In this document: piece after piece, positions 9,078-17,420 of the stretch
Layout of the letters: each line of letters starts with the position of its first letter
How positions within the stretch are numbered: the first letter of the stretch is position 1
Assembly: GCF_009905735.1 (NCBI RefSeq)
Contig: NZ_JAAALE010000003.1
Coordinates: 186,001-250,000 of the forward strand
Direction: 5' to 3'
DNA from: Porphyrobacter sp. SLTP
Lineage (GTDB): Bacteria; Pseudomonadota; Alphaproteobacteria; Sphingomonadales; Sphingomonadaceae
DNA length: 64,000 nucleotides
Notes under the pieces: generated by a model
The model's database searches: none
What the model saw: only the letters and a program-made list of their open reading frames with translations
What the model was told of the DNA's origin: nothing
Position numbers and translations under genes: made by a program

Positions 9078-9848
9078 ATGGACAGCTTCAAATCCCGCCT
9101 CGCCAGCGGCGCGCCTTTGCTGGGCACCTTCATCAAGACCCCGCACCCGCATGTGGTCGAGGTGCTGACGGGGACAGGACTCGATTGCCTGTGCCTCGAT
9201 GCCGAACACGCGCCGTTTGACCGCCGCGATCTCGATGCCTGCATTCTGGCCGCGCGGGCGGGCGGAATGCCGGTGCTGATGCGCCCCGCCTCCGCCGCCG
9301 CGCACGAAATCCTCAACGCGCTCGATTGCGGGGCGGACGGCGTGCTGGTGCCGCATATCCGCTCGGCCGAGGAGGCCGAGGCGGTGGCGGCGAGCGTACA
9401 CTATGGCCCCGGCGGCGGTCCCGCCCGGCGCGGCTATGCCGGATCGAGCCGCGCGGCTGGCTATGGCACGCGGACCATCCCCGATCACCTTGCCGCCAGC
9501 GCCGCGCGCAGCGTCGTGATCGCCCAGATCGAGGATCTCGAAGCGCTGGATGCCATCGACGCCATCGCCGCCGTCCCCGGCATCGATGCGCTGTTCATCG
9601 GGCGCATCGACCTCACCATTGCGCTCGGCTGCACCTCGCCCGACGATCCCAAGGTGATCGCGGCTGTGGAGCACATTCTTGCCGCTTGCCGTGCCGCAAA
9701 TCGCGCCTGCGGGATGTTCACGCCCCGGCCTGCCGATGTCCCGCACTGGCAAGCGCAAGGGGCGAGCCTGTTCCTGCTGGGATCGGATCACGGCTTCATG
9801 CGCGAAGGTGCAGCGAATCTCGCCCGCACGGCAGGCTTCGCGCCATGA
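9078..9848 (+). CDS. HpcH/HpaI family aldolase
   Basis: The 256-residue protein is a class II (metal-dependent) aldolase or citrate-lyase-like enzyme that splits or forms C-C bonds in 2-keto acids, releasing pyruvate or acetyl units. Expected residues are seen: H44 in DAEHAPFD, R69 in LMRPAS, E152 in IAQIED and D178 in IGRIDL. The length is typical (about 250). It starts 4 bases after the MetE-like gene and overlaps the transporter by ATGA. In the pathway it most likely performs the final retro-aldol step to central metabolites; that is inference. Confidence 0.92.
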   Translation: MDSFKSRLASGAPLLGTFIKTPHPHVVEVLTGTGLDCLCLDAEHAPFDRRDLDACILAARAGGMPVLMRPASAAAHEILNALDCGADGVLVPHIRSAEEAEAVAASVHYGPGGGPARRGYAGSSRAAGYGTRTIPDHLAASAARSVVIAQIEDLEALDAIDAIAAVPGIDALFIGRIDLTIALGCTSPDDPKVIAAVEHILAACRAANRACGMFTPRPADVPHWQAQGASLFLLGSDHGFMREGAANLARTAGFAP

Positions 9849-11074
9849 CCGTGGTGCAACGCGCCGAGGATCTCAGCCAATCGCGCCGGATCGCCGCGCT
9901 GGTGTTCCTCCTGATCGGCTATTTCTTCTACGCCTGGTCGTGGAACACCGTCGATATTCTGCGGCCCTATATCAAGGAGGATCTGGGTCTCACCCTGACC
10001 CAGTCGGGATCGCTCTACACGGTGCAGGCGATCGGCGCGATCATCGGCGCCGTCGTCATGGGGCAGGTTGCCGACATCATCGGCCGGCGCAACGCGCTGG
10101 TGATTGCGATGATCGGATATGGCGGGATGCTGCTGTCGGGTCTGGTGGTGGCCGATTTTGCCACGCTGGTCGGGCAGCGGGTGCTGATGGGCTTTTTCAT
10201 GGGCGCGATGTATCCGATTGCGGTCGGCATCTATTCGGGCCTGTTTCCGGCGAGTATGCGCGGGCTGATCGCCGGTTTTGTGCTGGGCACCTACAATGTT
10301 GCGGTCTCGGCGCTCGGTTTCCTTTCGGCGGCGGCGTTCCGGGCGGGGGCCGACTGGAAGGTGCTGCTGTGGGCAGGCGCGGTGCCGGTCGCTCTGGCGT
10401 TGTTCGCCTTCGTGGTGGTGCCGGACGACCGCAAGCTGCTCCCCTTCGGCGGCCCTGTCGGCGCAAGCACGACCGCCGCTTCGAAGCTCCCCATTGCCGA
10501 GCTGTTCCGCCCCGGCGTCGCCCGCCAGACACTGCTGCTGGCGACCATGTCGGGCCTCAATTTCTTTGCCTATCAAGCATTCACCGGCTGGGCGAGCACC
10601 TATCTCAAGACCGAACGCGGCATCCCCGACACCGTGATTGGCGATGTGCTGGGCTGGCAATTCATCGGCGCGGCGCTGGGCGGGCTCATCTGGGGCTGGA
10701 TCAGTGACCGGCTCGGGCGGCGCAGCGGCGCGGCGGGCTTTGTGCTCGCTGCCGCCATCATCCCGGTTTACCTCTTCGTGCCGCTGCCACTCACGCTGCT
10801 GGAGATGCTGGGCTTTGCCTATGGCGTGATGCTCAGCGCCTCGGCGATCTGGGGGCCGTGGCTGTCGGAGCTTTACCCGCCGCACCTGCGCTCGACCGCC
10901 GCCTCGATCTACAATTGGGGCCGCGTGATCAGCATGACCGCGCCGCTCATCACCGCCCCGCTGGCCGAGGCCTTCGGGCTTGGACCGGTCATGGCGTTGG
11001 CCTCGGTCAGCTTCCTGCTCGCGGCGTGGATCTGGCTGGTTCTGCCGGAGACGGCAGGCCGATCGGTCACCTAG
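9845..11074 (+). CDS. MFS transporter
   Basis: This 409-residue inner-membrane protein has about 12 hydrophobic helices and the MFS loop signature after helix 2 (GQVADIIGRRNALV), repeated in weaker form after helix 8 (GWISDRLGRRSGAAG). It resembles sugar-acid and aromatic-acid symporters of the sialate/AAHS type. The ATG 9845 overlaps the aldolase stop; the reading frame is open further upstream but that part lies inside the aldolase gene. It probably carries the pathway substrate across the inner membrane after the TonB receptor has moved it across the outer one. Confidence 0.9.
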   Translation: MTVVQRAEDLSQSRRIAALVFLLIGYFFYAWSWNTVDILRPYIKEDLGLTLTQSGSLYTVQAIGAIIGAVVMGQVADIIGRRNALVIAMIGYGGMLLSGLVVADFATLVGQRVLMGFFMGAMYPIAVGIYSGLFPASMRGLIAGFVLGTYNVAVSALGFLSAAAFRAGADWKVLLWAGAVPVALALFAFVVVPDDRKLLPFGGPVGASTTAASKLPIAELFRPGVARQTLLLATMSGLNFFAYQAFTGWASTYLKTERGIPDTVIGDVLGWQFIGAALGGLIWGWISDRLGRRSGAAGFVLAAAIIPVYLFVPLPLTLLEMLGFAYGVMLSASAIWGPWLSELYPPHLRSTAASIYNWGRVISMTAPLITAPLAEAFGLGPVMALASVSFLLAAWIWLVLPETAGRSVT

Positions 11075-11146
11075 CGGCCTCACGCCGGGCTGCACAATCC
11101 TTCGCCGCAGTTGCTTTGTCGTGAGCGCTGGACAACACAGCGATGC

Positions 11147-14100
11147 ATGAATCTGGCACAACCCCCAGCATGGCGCTTCGCCGTTGATCGTGGCGGCACC
11201 TTTACCGATGTGGTTGCCACCACGCCCGATGGGCGGCTGGTGACCGCAAAGCTGCTGTCGGAAAATCCGGGCCACTATGCCGACGCCGCGAGCGAGGCGG
11301 TGCGGCGGTTGATGGCGCGTTATGGCGAGGCGGCGATTGCCGAGCTTCGGATCGGCACCACGGTCGCCACCAACGCGCTGCTGGAGCGAAAGGGCGAGCG
11401 GCTGGCGCTGGCGATCACGAAGGGCTTTGCCGACGCGCTGCGGATCGGCACGCAGGCGCGGCCCCACATCTTCGCGCGCCACATCGTGCTGCCCGAGCAG
11501 CTCCCCGCCAAGGTCGTGGAGATCGACGAGCGCGTGGCGGTCGATGGCACCGTGCTGCGCCCGCTGGACGAAGCGGCGGCGCGCGCATCCTTCGCACAAC
11601 TGCGCGCGGAGGGCTTCGATGCGATCGCCATTGTGCTGATGCACGGCTGGCAGCACCGTGCGCACGAGGCCCGGCTGGCTGAGATTGCTCGCGCAATCGG
11701 CTTTGCGCAGGTCAGCGTCAGCCACGAGGTCGCACCGCTGATCCGGCTGATCCCGCGCGGAGATACTACGGTGGTCGATGCCTATCTCTCGCCCGTGCTG
11801 CGGCGCTACACCGATGCGCTGGCGGCGAGCCTGCCTGCGGCTGGGGCGCTCCGGTTCATGCAATCGAACGGCGGGCTTGCCGAGGTTGGCGCATTTCGGG
11901 GGAAGGATGCGATCCTGTCCGGCCCGGCGGGCGGCGTGGTCGGAATGGTCGCGGCCTGTGCGCCAATCGGCCATACGCGGCTGATCGGCTTCGACATGGG
12001 CGGCACCAGCACCGATGTCGCGCATTACGCGGGCGAGGTGGAGCTGACCGGCGACAGCGTGGTCGCGGGCGTCAGGGTGGCCGCGCCGATGATGCAGATC
12101 CATACGGTCGCGGCCGGTGGCGGTTCGATCTGCCGCTTTGATGGCGCGCGCTTCCGCGTCGGCCCCGAGAGCGCGGGCGCAGACCCCGGCCCTGCCTGCT
12201 ACCGCAAGGGCGGGCCGCTGACGGTCACTGACTGCAACCTGTTCCTCGGGCGGATCGACCCCGCCTTTTTCCCCGCGGTGTTCGGCCCGGGCGGCGATGA
12301 ACCGCTCGACCCTGAGGCCGCCCGCTCAAGGCTGGAGGAGGTCGCCGCCACGCTGCCCGAACCCACTTCGCCGGAGGCTATTGCCGAGGGTTTCCTCGCC
12401 ATCGCGGTTCACAACATGGCTGGCGCGATCCGCAAGATCTCGGTCGCGCGCGGGCATGATGTGACGACCTATGCACTCGCCTGCTTCGGCGGGGCGGGCG
12501 GGCAGCATGCCTGCCGCGTGGCTGACGCGTTGGGGATGGAGACGGTGCTGGTCCACCCGCTCGCCGGGATGCTGTCAGCCTATGGGATCGGTCTGGCGCC
12601 GGTGAAAGCGATCCGCGAGATCAGCCTGATGCGGCCCTTGGGCGAGAGCTTTGCGGAGGAACTGGCCGCGCTTGAGGCAGAGGCACGGCACGCGCTGCTG
12701 GATCAGGGTATCGCCGCCGCGGCGATAATCACGGAGCCCCGCGCACGCCTGCGCTTTGCCGGGAGCGACAGCCTGCTCGCAATCCCCTGCGAGGCCCCTG
12801 CGCAGATGGATGCCGCCTTCCGCCAGCTCCACCGCCAGCGCTTCGGCTATTCCGACGCGGATGGCACGATCATCGTCGAGGCGCTGAGTGTCGAGGCGCT
12901 GGGGCAGGCGGGCGGGCTGGCCGCTGCTTCCGGCATCCCCGAAACCACCGCCGCCACAGCGCCGCTGCGGCCCGGAGACTGGCCGGTCATGGCCCGCACC
13001 GCCTTGGCGGCAGGCGAGGTCGCGCAAGGCCCGCTGCTGATCATCGACCCCGGTTCGACCACAGTGGTGGAGGAGGGCTGGCAGGCGCAGCTGGCGCACG
13101 AGGGCAGCCTGATCCTCACCCGCAGCGTCCCGCTCACCCGCACCCGCGCCGCCGGGACTGCGGCCGATCCGGTGCGGCTCGAAATCTTCAACAACCTCTT
13201 CATGGCGATCGCCGAGGAAATGGGCGTGGTGCTGCAATCGACCGCGACCTCGGTGAACATCAAGGAACGGCTCGATTTCTCCTGCGCGCTATTCGACGCT
13301 GGGGGCGCGCTGATCGCCAATGCGCCGCATATCCCGGTGCATCTGGGGAGCATGGGCGATTCCATCGCGCGGGTGATCGAGGCCCGAGGCGCAGCGCGGG
13401 ATGGTCGCGGGTTCCAGCGCGGGGATGCCTATGTGCTCAACGATCCCTATCGCGGCGGCACGCACCTGCCTGACATCACGGTGATCGTGCCGGTGTTCTA
13501 CTGCGAGGACGGGGCGGAACCTGACGCCTTCGTCGCCGCGCGAGGCCACCATGCGGACATCGGCGGCATCGCGCCCGGCTCCATGCCGCCCGAAAGCCGC
13601 ACCATCGCCGAAGAGGGCGTGCTGATCGACAATCTGCTGATGGTGGACGCAGGCCGCTTTCAGGAGGCCGAACTGCGCCGCATTCTGGCCGCAGCGGAAT
13701 ATCCCGCACGCAACCCGGACCGCAACCTCTCCGATCTGCGCGCGCAGCTTGCGGCCTGCACGCGCGGGGCCGAATTGCTGGCGGCTGCGGCGCGCGAGCA
13801 TGGGGCCGATGTGCTGGCCGCTTACATGGACCACGTCCTCGGCAATGCCGAGGAAAGCGTGCGCCGCTTGCTGGGCGGGCTTGAGGACGGGGCGTTCGCC
13901 TATCCGATGGACAATGGCGCGGTGGTGAAGGTCGCGATCCGCATCGACCGCGCGGCGCGATCAGCCGTGTTCGACTTCACCGGGACGAGCGCGCAGCTCC
14001 CCGATAACTTCAACGCCCCGCGCTCCATCACCCGCGCCGCCGCGCTCTATGTGCTCCGCACGCTGATCGACGACGCGATCCCGATGAATGACGGGTGCCT

Positions 14101-14716
14101 GCGCCCGGTGACGCTGATCGTGCCCGAAGGCTCGATGCTGAACCCGCGCCCGGGTGCGGCGGTGGTGGCGGGGAATGTCGAGACCAGCCAAGTGGTCACC
14201 GACGCGCTGTTCGCCGCCACGGGCCGCCTCGCGCCGAGCCAGGGGACGATGAACAACTTCACCTTCGGCAACGAAGCGCACCAGTATTACGAGACGATCT
14301 GCGGCGGTTCGGGCGCGGGGCCGGACCATCCCGGCACCAGTGCGGTGCAGACCCACATGACCAATTCGCGCCTGACCGATCCCGAAATCCTCGAAACGCG
14401 GCTGCCGGTGCGGCTAGAGGAATTCGCGATCCGGCGTGGGTCGGGCGGGGCAGGGCGGCATCGCGGCGGCGACGGGGTGGTGCGGCGTCTGACCTTCCTT
14501 GAGCCGATGCGCGCCAACATGCTGGCCAACCGCCGCAAGGTCGCACCGCGCGGGCTGGCGGGCGGAGGCGATGCGCTCCCCGGACAGAACTGGGTCGAGC
14601 GCGCTGACGGCAGCATCGAAAGTCTCGGTGCCACCGGCTCGGCGGAAATGCAGCCGGGCGACAGTTTCGTGATCCTGACGCCCGGTGGCGGCGGCTTTGG
14701 AGGGGCAGAGGAATGA
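11147..14716 (+). CDS. Fused HyuA-HyuB hydantoinase / 5-oxoprolinase
   Basis: The 1189-residue protein joins an ATP-binding HyuA half (about 1-670; VDRGGTFTDVV at the start, TTVATNALLERKG, and GGTSTDVAHYAG) to a HyuB half (from about 673; EIFNNLFMAIAEEMGVVLQS to the glycine-rich GGGGFGG end). This is the layout and length of eukaryotic-type 5-oxoprolinase (OPLAH) and of ATP-dependent N-methylhydantoinases. It would open a lactam or hydantoin ring with ATP in the cytosol. ATG 11147 is preferred to an upstream TTG because family homology begins there. Its stop overlaps the DUF969 start; that neighbour family is often linked to 5-oxoproline metabolism, so 5-oxoproline or a related ring is the best substrate guess. 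Confidence 0.92.
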   Translation: MNLAQPPAWRFAVDRGGTFTDVVATTPDGRLVTAKLLSENPGHYADAASEAVRRLMARYGEAAIAELRIGTTVATNALLERKGERLALAITKGFADALRIGTQARPHIFARHIVLPEQLPAKVVEIDERVAVDGTVLRPLDEAAARASFAQLRAEGFDAIAIVLMHGWQHRAHEARLAEIARAIGFAQVSVSHEVAPLIRLIPRGDTTVVDAYLSPVLRRYTDALAASLPAAGALRFMQSNGGLAEVGAFRGKDAILSGPAGGVVGMVAACAPIGHTRLIGFDMGGTSTDVAHYAGEVELTGDSVVAGVRVAAPMMQIHTVAAGGGSICRFDGARFRVGPESAGADPGPACYRKGGPLTVTDCNLFLGRIDPAFFPAVFGPGGDEPLDPEAARSRLEEVAATLPEPTSPEAIAEGFLAIAVHNMAGAIRKISVARGHDVTTYALACFGGAGGQHACRVADALGMETVLVHPLAGMLSAYGIGLAPVKAIREISLMRPLGESFAEELAALEAEARHALLDQGIAAAAIITEPRARLRFAGSDSLLAIPCEAPAQMDAAFRQLHRQRFGYSDADGTIIVEALSVEALGQAGGLAAASGIPETTAATAPLRPGDWPVMARTALAAGEVAQGPLLIIDPGSTTVVEEGWQAQLAHEGSLILTRSVPLTRTRAAGTAADPVRLEIFNNLFMAIAEEMGVVLQSTATSVNIKERLDFSCALFDAGGALIANAPHIPVHLGSMGDSIARVIEARGAARDGRGFQRGDAYVLNDPYRGGTHLPDITVIVPVFYCEDGAEPDAFVAARGHHADIGGIAPGSMPPESRTIAEEGVLIDNLLMVDAGRFQEAELRRILAAAEYPARNPDRNLSDLRAQLAACTRGAELLAAAAREHGADVLAAYMDHVLGNAEESVRRLLGGLEDGAFAYPMDNGAVVKVAIRIDRAARSAVFDFTGTSAQLPDNFNAPRSITRAAALYVLRTLIDDAIPMNDGCLRPVTLIVPEGSMLNPRPGAAVVAGNVETSQVVTDALFAATGRLAPSQGTMNNFTFGNEAHQYYETICGGSGAGPDHPGTSAVQTHMTNSRLTDPEILETRLPVRLEEFAIRRGSGGAGRHRGGDGVVRRLTFLEPMRANMLANRRKVAPRGLAGGGDALPGQNWVERADGSIESLGATGSAEMQPGDSFVILTPGGGGFGGAEE

Positions 14717-15384
14717 ACTACTGGCCGCTGGCGGGCATCGCCATCGTCGTTCTGGGCTTTGCGCTGCGCTTCAACCCGCTGCTGGTGGTGGTCAGCGCCG
14801 CGCTCGCAACCGGCGTGCTGGCGGGGCTCGATCCCGTCGCGGTTGTCGAGGCGCTGGGCAAGGCCTTCAACGACAACCGCTATATCTCGGTCACGTGGAT
14901 CATCCTGCCAGTGATCGGGTTGCTCGAACGCTACGGGTTGCAGCAACGCGCCCGCGCGGTGATCGAGGGGATGCGCGGGGCGACCATGGGCAAGCTGCTG
15001 GTGGCCTACCTCGCCTTCCGCCAGCTCGCTTCGGCATTGGGCATGAAGGACATCGGCGGGCACCCGCAGGCGGTGCGCCCGCTGGTCGCGCCGATGGCCG
15101 AGGCGGCGGCGGTCAAGACCCACGGCGACCTCACCGAAGACGCCCGCGACGAGGTGAAAGCCATGGCCGCCGCGACCGACAATGTCGGGCTGTTCTTCGG
15201 CGAGGACATCTTCTTCGCGATTGCCTCGATCCTGCTGATCCAGGGCGTGTTCGAGGCGGCGGGCTATCCGCTGACGCCCTTGCAACTCTCGGTCTGGGCG
15301 ATCCCCACCGCAATTTGCGCCTTCGTGATCCACGCGGGCCGCATCCTCGCCTTTGACCGGCGGTTGGGGAGGGCGGCGAGGTGA
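14713..15384 (+). CDS. DUF969 family membrane protein
   Basis: This 223-residue integral membrane protein matches the DUF969 pattern: an N-terminal pair of hydrophobic helices, LLERYGLQQRA, then the conserved polar segment RQLASALGMKDIGGHPQAV and further helices. DUF969 is nearly always encoded with DUF979 and the two are thought to form a transporter. Published gene-neighbour work places them beside 5-oxoproline and pyroglutamyl-peptide genes. Here it overlaps the oxoprolinase-type gene before it and DUF979 after it (ATGA both times), which fits uptake of that enzyme's substrate. Transport activity is inference. Confidence 0.9.
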   Translation: MNYWPLAGIAIVVLGFALRFNPLLVVVSAALATGVLAGLDPVAVVEALGKAFNDNRYISVTWIILPVIGLLERYGLQQRARAVIEGMRGATMGKLLVAYLAFRQLASALGMKDIGGHPQAVRPLVAPMAEAAAVKTHGDLTEDARDEVKAMAAATDNVGLFFGEDIFFAIASILLIQGVFEAAGYPLTPLQLSVWAIPTAICAFVIHAGRILAFDRRLGRAAR

Positions 15385-16331
15385 TCACTTACGAGTGGCT
15401 CTATGTGCTGGCAGGCGCGGGTTTTGCGGTGTGGGCGGCGCTTTCCGCCAAGGACGGGCGCTGGGGCAATGCCGCCTTCTGGGCGCTGCTTTCTGCGAGC
15501 TTCTTGCTCGGCAGCCATCTCTCCGATCTTGCCAACGGCGTGCTGGTGCTGGCGCTCGTGGCCATTGCCGGGCTCGGCGGCCTCAAGCGCAGCGATCCGC
15601 CGACCACCTCGCCGCAGGAACGCGAGGCTCATGCCGCGCGACTTGGCAACCGGCTGTTTCTTCCTGCGCTGGTGGTGCCGCTGACGGCGGTCGCAGGCAC
15701 GCTGCTCTACAACTACACCCCGCTGGGTGAGACCGGGGTGTTCGAGGCGCGGCGCGAGACGCTGATCCTGTTCGGTATCGGCGTCGTCGCCGCGTTGGTG
15801 GGAGCGATGGTGTGGCTGCGACCGCCGCTCATGGCCCCGGCTGAGGAAGGCCGACGGCTGCTCGATTCCATCGGCTGGGCGGCGATCCTGCCGCAGATGC
15901 TAGCAGCGCTCGGCGCGGTGTTCGCGCTCGCCGGGGTGGGCGAGATCATTGGCGGGATCGCGGGCGGCATCATTCCTGAGGGCAGCGTGTTCCTGACCGT
16001 GGTGGTCTTTGCGCTCGGCATGGCGGGCTTCACCATGATCATGGGCAACGCCTTTGCCGCCTTCCCGGTCATGGCCGCCGCGATCGGCATTCCGCTGCTG
16101 ATCGGGCAATATGGCGGCAACCCGGCGGTGATCGGCGCGGTGGGGATGCTGGCCGGGTTCTGCGGCACGCTGCTCACACCTATGGCGGCGAACTTCAACA
16201 TCGTGCCCGCCGCGCTGCTCGAACTGAAGGACCAGAACGCCGTCATCCGCCAGCAGGTCGGCACCGCCGTGCCGCTGCTCCTGTGCAATATCGTGATCAT
16301 CTATGTGGGGGCGTTCTGGCTGTGGCGCTGA
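15381..16331 (+). CDS. DUF979 family membrane protein
   Basis: The 316-residue protein has about nine hydrophobic segments and conserved DUF979 features (LLGSHLSDLANGVLV, GNAFAAFPVMAAAIGIP, LTPMAANFNIVPAALLEL). It is the standing partner of DUF969 and probably completes a two-component inner-membrane permease. Start GTG 15381 overlaps the DUF969 stop. Together with the MFS protein the operon therefore encodes two possible importers, which suggests either two substrates or a substrate and a processed product. Confidence 0.9.
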   Translation: MITYEWLYVLAGAGFAVWAALSAKDGRWGNAAFWALLSASFLLGSHLSDLANGVLVLALVAIAGLGGLKRSDPPTTSPQEREAHAARLGNRLFLPALVVPLTAVAGTLLYNYTPLGETGVFEARRETLILFGIGVVAALVGAMVWLRPPLMAPAEEGRRLLDSIGWAAILPQMLAALGAVFALAGVGEIIGGIAGGIIPEGSVFLTVVVFALGMAGFTMIMGNAFAAFPVMAAAIGIPLLIGQYGGNPAVIGAVGMLAGFCGTLLTPMAANFNIVPAALLELKDQNAVIRQQVGTAVPLLLCNIVIIYVGAFWLWR

Positions 16332-17311
16332 CCGAGGACACCGCCCGCCGTTTCGCCCGCGTGGCGCTGGGCCATGTGGCGCGGGCCTTCCCTTACAAGG
16401 ACGATCATGTCTTCACCGGGCCGGACGACCTGCGCCTGCCGCAAGCGGCCCATCCGGTGTTCTTCGGCAGCTTCGACTGGCATTCCTGCGTCCACGGGTG
16501 GTGGACGCTGCTGACTGTGCGGCGGCTTTATCCCGATATGCCCGAGGCTACTGCCATCGAGGCGTTGGCAGACACTACTTTCACCGCGGAGAAACTGGCG
16601 GCGGAACTTGCCTATCTGGACCGTCCGGCATCGCGCGGGTTCGAGCGCCCCTATGGCTGGGGCTGGCTGATATATCTCCATCATGAAGCCGCGCGGCATG
16701 AGGGCCACCATTGGGGCGCGCGGCTTGAGCCTTTGGCGCGCGCTATTGCAGCACGGTTTCGCGATTATCTCGCCATTCTCACCTATCCGATCACCGTCGG
16801 CACGCACTTCAACACCGCCTTCGCGCTGGTGCTTGCGCGGCGTTGGGCGACCGGGCGCGATCCCGAACTGGTCATGCTGATTGACGACTGGGCGGAGCGC
16901 GCCTTCGGCCATCGCCGCGATTATGCGGGGTGGGAGCCGGGGGGTGACGAATTCCTCTCCCCCGTCCTCACCGCCGCGCTGCTGATGGCGGAAGTCCGCC
17001 CGCATCTCGCCTTTGCTCCGTGGTTCGACGCGCTGGTGGTCACCAATGGCTGGCTGGCGCGCGAATGCCGCCCGGTCACTGTCTCCGACCGAAGCGACGG
17101 CAAGATCGCGCATCTCGACGGGCTCAACCTCAGCCGCGCCTGGTGCCTCACGGCGATTGCCGCTCGGCTGGGGGGAGAGGCGGAGCGCGCGGCGCTCCAT
17201 CAGCTGGCCGACCAGCACCTTGCCGCCGCGCTCCCCCATGTCGAGGGCGACTACATGGGCGAACACTGGCTCGCGAGCTTTGCCTTGCTCGCGCTGCTGC
17301 CCGGTGGGTGA
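16322..17311 (+). CDS. DUF2891 family protein
   Basis: This 329-residue soluble protein matches DUF2891 (FFGSFDWHSCVHGWWTLL, PYGWGWLIYLHHE, GTHFNTAFAL, HLDGLNLSRAW, GDYMGEHWLASFA). The many conserved Trp and His residues and helical pattern suggest an alpha/alpha-barrel enzyme, but no activity is established for the family. It lies directly after DUF969 and DUF979, a grouping seen in other bacteria. GTG 16322 is chosen because it follows the preceding stop closely (10-base overlap) and gives a normal N-terminus. It is the last gene of the operon. Confidence 0.85.
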   Translation: MALTEDTARRFARVALGHVARAFPYKDDHVFTGPDDLRLPQAAHPVFFGSFDWHSCVHGWWTLLTVRRLYPDMPEATAIEALADTTFTAEKLAAELAYLDRPASRGFERPYGWGWLIYLHHEAARHEGHHWGARLEPLARAIAARFRDYLAILTYPITVGTHFNTAFALVLARRWATGRDPELVMLIDDWAERAFGHRRDYAGWEPGGDEFLSPVLTAALLMAEVRPHLAFAPWFDALVVTNGWLARECRPVTVSDRSDGKIAHLDGLNLSRAWCLTAIAARLGGEAERAALHQLADQHLAAALPHVEGDYMGEHWLASFALLALLPGG

Positions 17312-17420
17312 CGCCCGTAGCGGAAGGTCTTAACGGGGGCGGCAAGTTGACCGCTGCCTGCCGTCTGTTAGCCTCTCTCTCACAAGCCCCGCCATAAGGG
17401 GGCAACAGGGGGAGAGGGCC

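Noticed and set aside
9788..12103. Long minus-strand frame of about 770 codons over the aldolase, MFS and oxoprolinase genes
   Set aside because: Shadow of real genes; composition is that of a reverse-complement frame and it has no family match.
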